In this document: positions 7,135 through 15,227 of the stretch, piece by piece | Numbering within the stretch: position 1 is the first letter of the stretch | Layout of the letters: the number at the start of each line of letters is the position of its first letter | The notes under the pieces: generated by a model | Database searches by the model: none | Told to the model about the DNA's origin: nothing | Seen by the model: only the letters and a program-made list of their open reading frames with translations | Source: Synechococcus sp. WH 8109 | GTDB lineage: Bacteria > Cyanobacteriota > Cyanobacteriia > PCC-6307 > Cyanobiaceae | Reading direction: 5' to 3' | DNA: 64,000 nt | Assembly: GCF_000161795.2 (NCBI RefSeq) | Contig: NZ_CP006882.1 | Location: 868,001-932,000, forward strand | Program-made: the position numbers and the translations under genes

Positions 7135-7317
7135 GCCCTGCCGATCGCTTCTTCGAAGGGCTGAGAGAACATCAGCCCCGAAAGCATTGGCATCAAAAGC
7201 CGGGGTTTCGGTGTTATCCCGGCTGCGGGGTCATTTCGTTCGTTTTTTGGCGTGGCCCAAAACAACCATGAAAAAGGCGGGGGTGTCCCTGCTCCAATCA
7301 TGGATGGGACTTTGGCT

Positions 7318-7560
7318 TCAGTACACGTCGTAGCTGACGCCGCGGTAACGCAATTCCCGCCCACCGCTTGGGTGCTGTTGTTGGTCGATCGGTTCGTAGG
7401 CGACGCCGCGATAGCGCAGCACCTTGGTTTTGCTCCCCACCGGGGTGTGGACCCGGTCGGTGTGGTCTTGGTGGCGGTAGGCCCGTGCCATCTGTGTTCT
7501 GGCCGTTTCGATGGCCTGATTGCGCACAGTCCGTGCCTTGATCAGCTGAAGGGTGTTCAT
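7318..7560 (-). CDS. DUF4278 domain protein
   Basis: 80 residues from ATG 7560. It contains two copies of the DUF4278 motif YRGV-[AS]-Y: LRYRGVAYEP near residue 46 and LRYRGVSYDVY at the very end. This short domain is widespread in cyanobacteria and has no known function. The N-terminus is helical and basic (MNTLQLIKARTVRNQAIE). The longer frame to 7632 is rejected because ATG 7560 gives the standard family length. Confidence 0.75.
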   Translation of the reverse strand: MNTLQLIKARTVRNQAIETARTQMARAYRHQDHTDRVHTPVGSKTKVLRYRGVAYEPIDQQQHPSGGRELRYRGVSYDVY

Positions 7561-7729
7561 CTCTCTCTTGCGCGGTGCCCACGCCCCCGTTGCCTGGCGT
7601 GGATCTGACTGCGGCCTGTTGATGAGGCTCAACGTTGCCTCACCCTAGCCCCAATCTGTATCAACGGCTACTGTTTTCCTGCTTCTTTTGGGAAGGCGTT
7701 GCCAGCATGGTTCTGGATGAAGACAGCGC

Positions 7730-8320
7730 TTGTCTGGGGCAGTTCCTCTGGTGTGCATCTGCGGGCCGTCTGCGGCTGGCAAAACAACCCTGGCCGCCCG
7801 TCTGGCCGAGCAGCTGAGTGCCAGGGGCCGTCATCCCCTGCTGATCTCCTGCGACGACTACTACCGCTGTGGTTGGTCTCCCAGCTCGCGCTATGGCTTT
7901 GACACGGTCGATGCTATTGACGCGGATCAGCTGAGGTTGCAACTCAGCGCTGTTCGCTACCGCCAGTTGAACGCGCTGCGCATTTACGACATGCGCAGCC
8001 GCAAGGTCAGCTCCAGGTTGTTGCAGCACCCCTATGACCTGGTTCTGGTGGAAGGCTCCTACGGGCCACAGCATCTGTTGGGCGCTGTGCCCATCTCGCT
8101 GGTCGTATACGTCGAAACCCTACTTCTTCAGAGGTTGATCAAACGTCTCTGGCGTGATGTTCGCGAAAGGCAGAGGCCGGCTTCGTACGTGATTCGCCAG
8201 ATGCTGCGCCAAATGCTCCCGGGTGAGCGTCGCTTCATTCAACCTTTGAAGTGCCGCGCAGATCTTGTTGTTCGGGGCTACAACTTTGATCTGGAGCCGA
8301 TTCTCAGCAGAATTGGATAG
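7730..8320 (+). CDS. Uridine kinase-like P-loop kinase
   Basis: 196 residues. Walker A GPSAAGKT is at 12-19, followed by the uridine kinase/phosphoribulokinase pattern SCDDYYR (about 40-46), a conserved DLVLVEGSYG (about 107-116), and late basic residues (LIKRLWRDVRERQR) that fit the lid. Uridine kinases phosphorylate uridine and cytidine in pyrimidine salvage, but several small P-loop kinases share these motifs, so the substrate is not certain. The start is a TTG at 7730. It has no operon partners; a long noncoding stretch follows. Confidence 0.8.
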   Translation: MSGAVPLVCICGPSAAGKTTLAARLAEQLSARGRHPLLISCDDYYRCGWSPSSRYGFDTVDAIDADQLRLQLSAVRYRQLNALRIYDMRSRKVSSRLLQHPYDLVLVEGSYGPQHLLGAVPISLVVYVETLLLQRLIKRLWRDVRERQRPASYVIRQMLRQMLPGERRFIQPLKCRADLVVRGYNFDLEPILSRIG

Positions 8321-8716
8321 CCGCTTAAACGCTGATCAGCCTCAGGGGCTCGTTTCTGCGTAGACCTTTGCGTAGCGAGATTGTTTGGTTGATAGTTTTT
8401 ATGGTTTGCCTTGGCTGATTCGATCAACGGGTCTGCGTTGTAGGAAGAGAGACAACAGGCGCGAGATTTTCGCCATCCATCGACCCGGTGCAGCTTGTTA
8501 CATCTAAAGAACCGCTGTTCTTTTCTTGGCTGAAGCAGGGTTAGGGCCTGAAGGTTCAGACAACGCCCAGCGGAAATCCATCAAGGATCGGGGCTTTCCT
8601 GCCGGGGACTGAGCCAGCAGGGGGCTCTCATTCATCCGATGAGTCCGAGAGGACCCCTTTTTCTTCTTGCAATCGAAGGGGCCGCTGTTCATTCACCCCA
8701 CCTATTGGCGACAGGA
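8321..8716. other. 396 bp intergenic region, possible ncRNA
   Basis: No convincing gene. A 62-codon minus-strand frame (8504-8692) has unusual composition and no domain. The stretch 8600-8685 contains CCCCTT and AAGGGG arms that can pair around a T-rich loop, and a GATGAGTCCGAGAGGAC segment that resembles part of a hammerhead ribozyme but lacks the GAAA half of the core. The length and hairpin potential leave room for a small RNA. This is a weak suggestion. Confidence 0.3.
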
Positions 8717-8980
8717 TCAGACCTTGTTTCCTTCGTCGTCCCAGTACTCGATTCTGTTCACTTCAAGGTCGTCTTGCTTGAGTTTGGCGGCGATCTCCCT
8801 GGCCCTCGCCCTCAGGTACAACTCATCGGTCACCAGGCTTTGGTAGATGATTTCCTCCAGGGTTTCTGCTGGAGCTTCTGAGACGATCTGCTTCACGTCG
8901 TCCTTGCTCAGCTTCACGTCAGTTCGAATGCTGACGGTCTGCTCGAAGTTGAACTCGATTTCGTTGATGACCGATTCCAT
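8717..8980 (-). CDS. Acidic hypothetical protein
   Basis: 87 residues from ATG 8980; the frame is open to GTG 8998. It is acidic and mixed alpha/beta: EFNFEQTVSIRTDVKL forms strands, then DDVKQIVSEAPAETLEEII and LRARAREIAAKLKQ form helices. No catalytic motif or membrane segment is present and the family is not recognised. A strong minus-strand terminator-like hairpin lies 16-46 bases upstream of the start. Confidence 0.6.
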   Translation of the reverse strand: MESVINEIEFNFEQTVSIRTDVKLSKDDVKQIVSEAPAETLEEIIYQSLVTDELYLRARAREIAAKLKQDDLEVNRIEYWDDEGNKV

Positions 8981-8995
8981 GGGCTCACTGGCAGG

Positions 8996-9026
8996 CAAAA
9001 AGAAACCCCCGCCAAAGGCAGGGGTT
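8996..9026 (-). terminator. Rho-independent terminator on minus strand
   Basis: AACCCC-c-GCC (9004-9013) pairs with GGC-a-GGGGTT (9017-9026) around an AAA loop. On the minus strand the stem is followed by TTTCTTTTT, a classic terminator tail. It sits after the DUF1651 remnant (9160-9408 minus) and just before the start codon of the 8717-8980 gene, so it could end the first transcript or act as an attenuator for the second. Confidence 0.65.
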
Positions 9027-9159
9027 CCAAAACGGCTCGCAGGAGTGTGTCCTTGTTTCCACCCTGTGAGGCATTTTCCTCACATCTCAACTATGCCAAT
9101 TCAATGCATGCGATGGAATTGCTGATGGACAGCCTCGCAGTTGGCACCAGCGAGCTTTC

Positions 9160-9408
9160 TCAAAGTTCAATCGCGTCGCCCCAGGCCGGAGACGCGAGGC
9201 GCTTCCAGCCCTGGGTCTTCAAGGACGCCCAGAGTTGCTTTGCTTCGGCCTTTCGCAGATGTCGGCGTTCCTTCTGCAGGGGAGGGTCGCCAGGCAGGCG
9301 ACGGCCTCTGTCGATAAAGACCTTCGGCTCATGGATCCATCCTTTCTGATCGCGATGGAATCGCCAGATCCAGCGGTCGTCGCTGTCAATCAGCCAGCCC
9401 TATCCCAT
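9160..9408 (-). pseudogene. DUF1651 family protein with stop at codon 3
   Basis: From ATG 9408 the minus strand reads M-G-stop (TAG 9402-9400), then an uninterrupted GWLIDSDDRWIWRFH, a long basic middle (DRGRRLPGDPPLQKERR) and AKQLWASLKTQGWKRL, ending at TGA 9162-9160. The GWL start, the WIH segment and the final LWxxLxxQGW match DUF1651, a family abundant in marine picocyanobacteria with no known role. No usable start follows the TAG, so the gene is inactive as written unless the TAG is a sequencing error. A LexA-like promoter sits directly upstream. Confidence 0.7.
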
Positions 9409-9420
9409 GGCAATGCTGCA

Positions 9421-9459
9421 AGTACATCAGTACTAGCAATTATGGGCTTGGCCGGTCAA
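9421..9459 (-). promoter_or_regulatory. LexA-like SOS box overlapping promoter
   Basis: AGTACATCAGTACT (9421-9434) is a perfect AGTAC-N4-GTACT palindrome and fits the published cyanobacterial LexA consensus RGTACNNNDGTWCB on both strands. Read on the minus strand, TTGACC (9459-9454) is followed by 18 bases and TAGTAC, so a -35/-10 pair overlaps the palindrome. The site ends 12 bases before the ATG (9408) of the DUF1651 gene. Confidence 0.65.
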
Positions 9460-9811
9460 GTGGCCTTCTGGCTCAGGTCAAAGCCAACAAAAAGAGCAGG
9501 CCCCTCAGTCCACCCCCTCCGTGACGCATGAAAAGCGCCACTGCTTTCGTGATGCACTGTCCAAGACGTGTTGAAGCTTTGGCGGGTATTGATGCGCACA
9601 CTTTTAGGCATTACTGCTTAGTAAGAACTGTTCTCTTCTGCGTGATTATTCGGGCGGCGCGAGCATCACTGCCAACGCTTCGGGGAGTTGAGCGAACGCA
9701 GGTTCCCTCGGCTGCGCCTCCTCCAAGCATTCATGGGAAGAGGTTGCGGATCCAGCTGCCTTGGCGCAGATGGTCTGATCTAGCTACCAACCCCTCAGGA
9801 TCTTCCTCGTC
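9460..9811. other. Noncoding stretch before ferredoxin gene
   Basis: About 350 bases without a supported gene. A 144-codon plus-strand frame from 9528 overlaps the ferredoxin gene out of frame and has no domain. The stretch 9590-9650 is relatively AT-rich and may hold the ferredoxin promoter, but no clear -10/-35 pair stands out. Confidence 0.4.
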
Positions 9812-10096
9812 ATGGCCTCTTTCAACATCAGCATCGAGGGTGGTGCCAGCTTTTCGTGTCCTGATGACACGTACATCCTCGATGCAGCCGAGGAGGCCGG
9901 AGTTGATCTGCCCTATTCCTGCCGGGCAGGGGCCTGTTCCACCTGCGCCGGCCGTTTGGTGAGTGGCTCGGTGGATCAGACCGATCAGAGCTTTCTCGAT
10001 GATGATCAGATCGGCCAGGGGTTTGCCCTCCTTTGTGTGAGCTACCCCACCGCTGATTGCGTGATCAAGGCCAACGCTGAAGAGTTGCTGTCTTGA
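9812..10096 (+). CDS. Plant-type [2Fe-2S] ferredoxin
   Basis: 94 residues with the cluster ligands Cys37, Cys42, Cys45 (CRAGACSTC) and Cys75 (LLCVSYP), the C-x4-C-x2-C...C pattern of plant-type ferredoxins. Such proteins accept electrons from photosystem I and pass them to FNR and other enzymes in the cytoplasm. The acidic surface typical of photosynthetic ferredoxins is present (DQSFLDDDQ). It is a few residues shorter than the canonical 97-residue PetF, so it could be either the main form or a paralogue; no symbol is assigned. It converges with nth with no gap. Confidence 0.92.
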   Translation: MASFNISIEGGASFSCPDDTYILDAAEEAGVDLPYSCRAGACSTCAGRLVSGSVDQTDQSFLDDDQIGQGFALLCVSYPTADCVIKANAEELLS

Positions 10097-10750
10097 TCAG
10101 GGCTTGCGGGTGATTACAGGACGGCGCCGTTTCGGATAAAGCTCACGGCACATAGGGCAGACGGTTCCGTCGCAGCCCCGCGCTGTGCAGAACTCACGGC
10201 CCCAGAAGATGATCTGCAGGTGCAGTCGGTTCCAGTACTTCTTGGGGAAGAGGCGCTTGAGATCCTGTTCCGTGCGCCCCACACTGCTGCCGTCGCTCAA
10301 TCCCCAGCGCTGGGCCAGCCGGTGGATGTGGGTGTCTACGGGGAAGGCGGGCACGCCGAAGGCCTGGGCCATAACCACGCTGGCTGTTTTGTGCCCCACG
10401 CCGGGTAAGGCTTCGAGCTCCTCAAAGCTCTGGGGAACGTCGCCGTCGTAGGCCGTCACCAGAATCTGGGCGAGGCGGCGCACGTTTTTGGCCTTGGTTT
10501 TCGCCAGCCCGAGCTGCCGGATGAAAGCGAGGATCTGCTCCTCTTCGAGTTCCGCCATGGCGGCAGGCGTCGCCCCGGCGGCAAACAGCGCGGGAGTTAC
10601 CTCATTCACTTTCTTGTCGGTGCATTGAGCACTCAACAGAACAGCGATCAGCAGGGTGAAAGGATCGCTGTGATCCAGGGGGATGGGTGTTTCCGGGTAC
10701 TGCTCGTGGAGGCGCTGCAGGATCACCTCCACCCGCTCAGACCTGCGCAC
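10097..10750 (-). CDS. nth: Endonuclease III (DNA glycosylase/AP lyase)
   Basis: 217 residues. Base-excision repair enzyme that removes oxidised pyrimidines and cleaves the abasic site. The helix-hairpin-helix LPGVGHKTA contains the catalytic Lys121, and VDTH the catalytic Asp139. Four C-terminal cysteines (189, 194, 199, 202) would hold the [4Fe-4S] cluster, but their spacing is C-x4-C-x4-C-x2-C and not the C-x6-C-x2-C-x5-C of E. coli Nth. The start is a GTG at 10750. It is transcribed toward the ferredoxin gene; the two stops abut. Confidence 0.93.
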   Translation of the reverse strand: MRRSERVEVILQRLHEQYPETPIPLDHSDPFTLLIAVLLSAQCTDKKVNEVTPALFAAGATPAAMAELEEEQILAFIRQLGLAKTKAKNVRRLAQILVTAYDGDVPQSFEELEALPGVGHKTASVVMAQAFGVPAFPVDTHIHRLAQRWGLSDGSSVGRTEQDLKRLFPKKYWNRLHLQIIFWGREFCTARGCDGTVCPMCRELYPKRRRPVITRKP

Positions 10751-10848
10751 GGGTTCTCAGTGGCTGGGGTGATCCTGGCGCTTCGGTGAATGCATCGCTT
10801 CGTTGCAGCGTTTCACTGCCGTTGCCGCGATTGTTTTAGGACTTATTG

Positions 10849-11817
10849 ATGGGATTCTCGATCAGACCGGCTCAGCTCGCATTGCCCCTGTTGAACTGGA
10901 ACCGTTCGGCGGCAGTGCTGCTAACTGTGTTGGCTGTGCTGCTGGCCTCCTGCCGCAGCCGAGAGCAGGACGTCACTGCGGATTCGCGCCCCAAGGTGCT
11001 CACCACCTTCACGGTTTTGGCCGATCTGGCTCGCAATGTGGCGGGTGATCGGTTGCAGGTGGCTTCGATCGTCAAGCCCGGTGCCGAGATCCACGGTTAC
11101 CAACCCACCCCCAGTGACATCGAGCGCGCTAGCAAGGCGGATCTGATTGTTGAGAACGGGTTGGGGCTGGAGTTGTGGGCCCAGCGTTTCACGGCTGCAG
11201 CGGGGGATGTGCCCACCATCACCCTTTCGAAGGGGATGGAGCCTCTGCTGATCACGGAGGACGCCTATTCCGGCAAGCCCAATCCCCATGCCTGGATGTC
11301 CCTCCAGCGCACGATGGGCTACGTGGACCATCTGGAGCGGGCCTTCAGCCAACTCGATCCGGCCGGGGCTGAGGACTTTGCCGCTAACGCATCTGCCTAC
11401 AAAGCCAAGCTCCAGGCCCTCGATGAGGAGCTGCGCATGGCGATTGCTGCGCTGCCGGCCCAGCAACGGCTGCTGGTGAGTTGCGAGGGAGCCTTCACCT
11501 ATCTGGCAGAAGATTACGGACTCGAGGAGGCCTACCTCTGGCCGGTGAACGCCGAAAGCGAGATCACACCCAAACGCATGGCACGGTTGATAGACACTGT
11601 GCGAGAGCGGCAGGTGCCAGCCATTTTTTGTGAAAGCACCGTGAGCGATAAAGCCCAACGGGAGGTGGCAGCGGCGGCAGGGGCGCGATTTGGTGGAACC
11701 TTTTACGTGGATTCCCTCTCGCCTCCGGATGGACCTGCACCCACCCTGTTGGAACTGCAGCGGCACAATGTAGATCTGATCCGCAAGGGCCTGGACCTGT
11801 CCGAGAGCAACCGCTGA
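10849..11817 (+). CDS. mntC: Mn/Zn ABC transporter substrate-binding lipoprotein
   Basis: 322 residues from ATG 10849. A lipoprotein signal peptide ends in LLASC (Cys at about residue 35), which anchors the protein. The body is a cluster-9 metal-binding protein: KPGAEIHGYQPTPSD carries the first metal His, NPHAWMS the second, and the late VPAIFCESTVS the acidic ligand region. The family delivers Mn2+ or Zn2+ to an ABC permease; Mn is most likely in a cyanobacterium, because photosystem II needs it, but this is inference. Its stop overlaps the ATPase start by one base. Confidence 0.88.
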   Translation: MGFSIRPAQLALPLLNWNRSAAVLLTVLAVLLASCRSREQDVTADSRPKVLTTFTVLADLARNVAGDRLQVASIVKPGAEIHGYQPTPSDIERASKADLIVENGLGLELWAQRFTAAAGDVPTITLSKGMEPLLITEDAYSGKPNPHAWMSLQRTMGYVDHLERAFSQLDPAGAEDFAANASAYKAKLQALDEELRMAIAALPAQQRLLVSCEGAFTYLAEDYGLEEAYLWPVNAESEITPKRMARLIDTVRERQVPAIFCESTVSDKAQREVAAAAGARFGGTFYVDSLSPPDGPAPTLLELQRHNVDLIRKGLDLSESNR

Positions 11818-12572
11818 TGCGCATTCAGGCCGACCAGCTCTGTGTGGACTACAACGGCACCGTTGCCCTGTACGACGCCAGCCTGCACCTGCCAGCCGGT
11901 TGCATCTGCGGTCTGGTGGGCATGAACGGTGCTGGCAAATCGACATTCTTCAAGGCCCTTACTGGGTTTGTGCGCCCCTCACGCGGCAGGATCCGGATCA
12001 ACGGCAGCAGCGTTGCAGAAGCCCAGCGTCATCAAGCGGTGGCCTATGTGCCCCAGAGCGAAGGGGTGGATGCCCAGTTCCCCGTGTCGGTGTGGGATGT
12101 GGTGATGATGGGCCGATACGGCGCGATGAATCCTTTGCGGATTCCCCGCAGCTCGGATCGTGTCGCTGTGCGAGATGCCTTGACCCGGGTTGATCTGCTG
12201 GAGCTGGCCGATCGTCCCCTTGGCACCCTCTCCGGTGGTCAGCGTAAGCGCACTTTCCTGGCTCGAGCCATCGCCCAGCGCGCTGATTTGTTGCTCCTGG
12301 ATGAGCCCTTCAATGGGGTTGATGTGCGCACTGAGCAGCTGATGGCCCAGCTGTTTCTTCAGTTCCGCGACGAGGGCCGCACGATCCTGATCTCCACCCA
12401 CGACCTGGGCCACGTTCGTGATTTCTGCGATCTGGTGGTTCTGATCAACAAGACCGTTCTCGCCTACGGGGAAACCTCGGAAGTGTTCACCCCCGAGAAC
12501 CTCGCCATGACCTTCGGTGGCGTGCCGCCTGATCTGCTGACGGGCAACAGCTCTCCGGAGGAGACGTTCTAA
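11817..12572 (+). CDS. mntA: Mn/Zn ABC transporter ATP-binding protein
   Basis: 251 residues. Walker A GMNGAGKST is at about 38-46, the signature LSGGQRKR at about 139-146, Walker B LLLLDEPF follows, and the H-loop is in STHDLGH. It energises metal import together with the MntC-like protein upstream (one-base TGATG overlap) and the MntB-like permease at 13970. The permease gene does not follow directly: an inverted acyltransferase gene lies between them. Confidence 0.9.
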   Translation: MRIQADQLCVDYNGTVALYDASLHLPAGCICGLVGMNGAGKSTFFKALTGFVRPSRGRIRINGSSVAEAQRHQAVAYVPQSEGVDAQFPVSVWDVVMMGRYGAMNPLRIPRSSDRVAVRDALTRVDLLELADRPLGTLSGGQRKRTFLARAIAQRADLLLLDEPFNGVDVRTEQLMAQLFLQFRDEGRTILISTHDLGHVRDFCDLVVLINKTVLAYGETSEVFTPENLAMTFGGVPPDLLTGNSSPEETF

Positions 12573-13937
12573 TCAGAGCTCTCCCGCGTCAGTCGTTGTT
12601 TCCCGTGAGGCGTCGGGCATCAGGGCAATAAGGGCCTCCTCCAGGTCTTGCATGAACACCCGCATCGCCTCGCGACGGTTGCTGCGGTACTGATTCAGTC
12701 GAGGCCGCACGGGCAAGGCTCGTCCGAGCTGCACCTCCACCCGTTGTGGGCCAAGGCTGGGCTGCCCCTTCCATGGCTTGTCTTCGATCCAGCCGATCGC
12801 TTCTTCCACCAGCAGCAACATCTCGGCAAAGCGGTCAAAGTCGGGTCGATCACTGATGTAGTGACCGCTCACGCTGGTGAAGTGCTCCACCAGTCGCATG
12901 CGGGTGAGTTGGAGGTCGGCTTCCCGTGCCTCCGAGTCCGCCAGGCTCCGCTCCAGCGGCGGGAGCTGATTAACACCCTCCCTGTAAATCCGATCCCAGG
13001 CGGCCTGCTCGATCCGGCGGCAGCGCTCCTGAAGATTGCCGCCGGCACGCAGGCCGAAATGGGCCTCGGCTTTGGCCAAGCCATGCAAGCGGTAGGCATC
13101 AATTCGCTCGCTAAAGGTCTGAACTGGATCGGGCTTCAGCCGTTCGAGCTGCTCAAGGGCTTTGAGCAGATTCATGCCGATCTGGATCAGCCGGTCGCGG
13201 CTGGTGGTCTCGGAATTCTCCGGGCCAGCGTCGGGGGAGGCAATGCCGAGATGGCGTTCGAGGGAAGCCAACCGCGCCTTGAGGGCGATCCAATCAGGGT
13301 GCCTCCAGCTGTAGTGAATGCCAATGGGCAACACCTCCAGCGGCCGCTCGTCGTTGGCTCTCTCCAGATCCTCAGCGGCCCAGAACGCCATCTGGGCCAC
13401 CCCCGGCTCCAAAGGAGCCATCTCGCCGGAGAGGTTGTTGGTGGCTCCTTCCGGTGCCACCACCAGTGGGTAGCGCCCTTGGGCCAGAGCCCCGCGGGCC
13501 TGGGCCAGCGCTGGGCGATCTAAGCGGCCGCGGTGGATGGCGATGCCGCCACTGCGTTGCAACAGCCAGCCGATCACCGGGCCAGCCCAGATCGGAATAC
13601 CGCGGTCGTAGAGAAACCTCAGCTGGATGGGACGCAGTAGCTGCAGCTTGAGCCGCCGTGCTGCCCGGGGAATGCCGTTCCAGAACAGATCCGCCAGCAC
13701 CACCGGATCACGTGTGCTGGGGTGACGAAAGGCGATCAGCAGATTGCAGGCCCCCGACTGCTGCGCTGCAAAGGCCTTGGCCAGGGCTTCTGCCGCATCA
13801 CGATGGCTTAGCTCAAGGCCCTGACTGCGGAAGAGCAGTGGAAGCAGGCGGCTGACCACGGCCTGAACCATCCGGCTGGGACGGGTGGGCAGCCGGCGCA
13901 ACGCGGGGCGGGCGTTCTGGGTGGAGGCGCGGGGCAT
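12573..13937 (-). CDS. PlsC-like acyltransferase family protein
   Basis: 454 residues. The N-terminal third resembles glycerolipid acyltransferases: AFRHPSTRDP sits where the HxxxxD motif is expected (here His-Pro-Ser-Thr-Arg-Asp), followed by GGIAIHRGR and VVAPEGATN, equivalent to the substrate-binding blocks. The remaining 250 residues are helical and not recognised. It probably acylates a lipid precursor at the membrane. It is inserted between mntA and mntB on the opposite strand and abuts the mntA stop. It may be transcribed divergently from mntB through the 32-base gap. Confidence 0.75.
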   Translation of the reverse strand: MPRASTQNARPALRRLPTRPSRMVQAVVSRLLPLLFRSQGLELSHRDAAEALAKAFAAQQSGACNLLIAFRHPSTRDPVVLADLFWNGIPRAARRLKLQLLRPIQLRFLYDRGIPIWAGPVIGWLLQRSGGIAIHRGRLDRPALAQARGALAQGRYPLVVAPEGATNNLSGEMAPLEPGVAQMAFWAAEDLERANDERPLEVLPIGIHYSWRHPDWIALKARLASLERHLGIASPDAGPENSETTSRDRLIQIGMNLLKALEQLERLKPDPVQTFSERIDAYRLHGLAKAEAHFGLRAGGNLQERCRRIEQAAWDRIYREGVNQLPPLERSLADSEAREADLQLTRMRLVEHFTSVSGHYISDRPDFDRFAEMLLLVEEAIGWIEDKPWKGQPSLGPQRVEVQLGRALPVRPRLNQYRSNRREAMRVFMQDLEEALIALMPDASRETTTDAGEL

Positions 13938-13969
13938 CGAACCGACTGCAGCGCGCCCATACTGATTCG

Positions 13970-14794
13970 ATGGAGCTTTTACTAGAACCCCTCAGTCACG
14001 CCTTCATGTTGAAGGCGTTGATGATCAGTGCCCTGGTTGGGGGTGTTTGCGGGCTGTTGTCCTGCTTCATGACCCTGAAGGGATGGGCGTTGATGGGTGA
14101 TGCCGTCTCTCATGCGGTCCTCCCTGGCGTGGTGGTCGCCTATGCCCTTGGCCTGCCCTTCTCTCTGGGGGCGTTCGTCTTCGGTGTCGGCTCCGTTGCC
14201 GCCATCGGCTTTGTGAAGCAGAAGTCGAGAGTGAAGGAAGACACCGTCATCGGGCTTGTCTTCACCGGTTTCTTCGCTCTGGGGCTCGTGCTCGTCTCCA
14301 AGACGCGCAGCAACATCGATCTCACCCACATCCTGTTTGGCAATGTGCTGGGGATCTCAGCGGGGGACGTACAGCAGACCCTGATGATTTCGGTGCTGGT
14401 GCTGGTGCTGCTGCTGCTGTTCCGGCGAGACCTGATGCTCTTCTGCTTCGATCCCACCCACGCTCGATCGATCGGTATCAACACTGGACTTCTGCACTAC
14501 ATGCTGTTGGGACTCCTCTCCCTGGCCGCCGTTGCAGGTCTGCAGACCGTGGGAATCATTCTGGTGGTGTCGATGCTAGTAACCCCCGGTGCCACGGCCT
14601 ATCTGCTCACCGATCGGTTTGACCGGATGACGCTGCTGGCCGTCACCAGCAGCGTGCTCTCCAGTGTGCTGGGGGTGTTCATTAGTTACTGGACCGACAG
14701 CTCCACCGCCGGTTGCATCGTGCTGGCGCAAACCGCGCAATTCGTGCTCGCCTTCCTTCTTGCGCCTGGGCAGGGGGTGCTGCGGCGTCTCTGA
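13970..14794 (+). CDS. mntB: Mn/Zn ABC transporter permease
   Basis: 274 residues with about eight membrane helices. It matches the ABC-3 family of metal permeases: N-terminal ALVGGVCGLLSCFMTLKGWALMGDAVSHAVLPGVV, a conserved membrane-entry segment, then MLVTPGATAYLL late in the protein. It forms the channel for the MntC/MntA system. Only 32 bases separate its ATG from the divergent acyltransferase start, so it needs its own promoter rather than read-through from mntCA. Confidence 0.9.
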   Translation: MELLLEPLSHAFMLKALMISALVGGVCGLLSCFMTLKGWALMGDAVSHAVLPGVVVAYALGLPFSLGAFVFGVGSVAAIGFVKQKSRVKEDTVIGLVFTGFFALGLVLVSKTRSNIDLTHILFGNVLGISAGDVQQTLMISVLVLVLLLLFRRDLMLFCFDPTHARSIGINTGLLHYMLLGLLSLAAVAGLQTVGIILVVSMLVTPGATAYLLTDRFDRMTLLAVTSSVLSSVLGVFISYWTDSSTAGCIVLAQTAQFVLAFLLAPGQGVLRRL

Positions 14795-14802
14795 TCGATG
14801 GA

Positions 14803-14958
14803 TCAGAGCTCGTCTTCGTCCCAGTCGTAGGTGTCGTTGAAGCGCTGAACGCTGGCTTCTCGAAAGTGAAAGTCCTTGGCGGAACGACCCTGATCGGATG
14901 CCATTTGGGTGGAACCGTCCTGGTCCCAAGGCTCGCGGTAATCAAGATCATCCCCCAT
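14803..14958 (-). CDS. Small acidic hypothetical protein
   Basis: 51 residues from ATG 14958 (MGDDLDYREPWDQDG...), ending in the acidic run YDWDEDEL. It is soluble and very acidic. A longer frame to 15009 is open but would overlap the upstream gene. It lies 13 bases downstream of the 14972-15172 gene on the same strand, so the two are probably cotranscribed. Family not recognised. Confidence 0.55.
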   Translation of the reverse strand: MGDDLDYREPWDQDGSTQMASDQGRSAKDFHFREASVQRFNDTYDWDEDEL

Positions 14959-14971
14959 GTTCTGGCACGGC

Positions 14972-15172
14972 TCAGGAGGCTTCACTGTCATCCCACTTGG
15001 CTTTGCCATCCAGCAGTTCGATCAGCTCCTGGAGCTTGCCCATGGTGACGCGCACATCGGCACCGTCGGGCAGAACACCATCGGCCACCACGTTGTAATG
15101 GTCACGGCACTGGTTGCGCAGCTCCTGCAGGCGCTTTTTGGTGATGGTCTTTTTCTGTTCTGCCGTTGCCAT
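14972..15172 (-). CDS. Small helical hypothetical protein
   Basis: 66 residues, basic at the N-terminus (MATAEQKKTITKKRLQELRNQ) and acidic at the C-terminus. One loop reads GVLPDGADVRVTMGKLQELIELL. It is probably a two-helix soluble protein conserved among marine Synechococcus, but no function is known. It is first in a likely two-gene unit with 14803-14958. Confidence 0.65.
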   Translation of the reverse strand: MATAEQKKTITKKRLQELRNQCRDHYNVVADGVLPDGADVRVTMGKLQELIELLDGKAKWDDSEAS

Positions 15173-15227
15173 GGCGATTGCGTGGTCTGGCCATCATCCC
15201 TAGCAGAGCAGGGTGCTGCTTCCGTAT

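Noticed and set aside
7002-7364. 120-codon minus-strand frame
   Set aside because: It lies antisense to a credible tiny membrane protein, is low in complexity and lacks a domain.
8636-8665. Hammerhead-ribozyme-like GATGAGTCCGAGAGGAC
   Set aside because: It has the stem II region but the second half of the catalytic core (GAAA) is replaced by CCCC and the flanking stems do not pair.
9528-9962. 144-codon plus-strand frame
   Set aside because: Overlaps the ferredoxin gene out of frame and has no domain.
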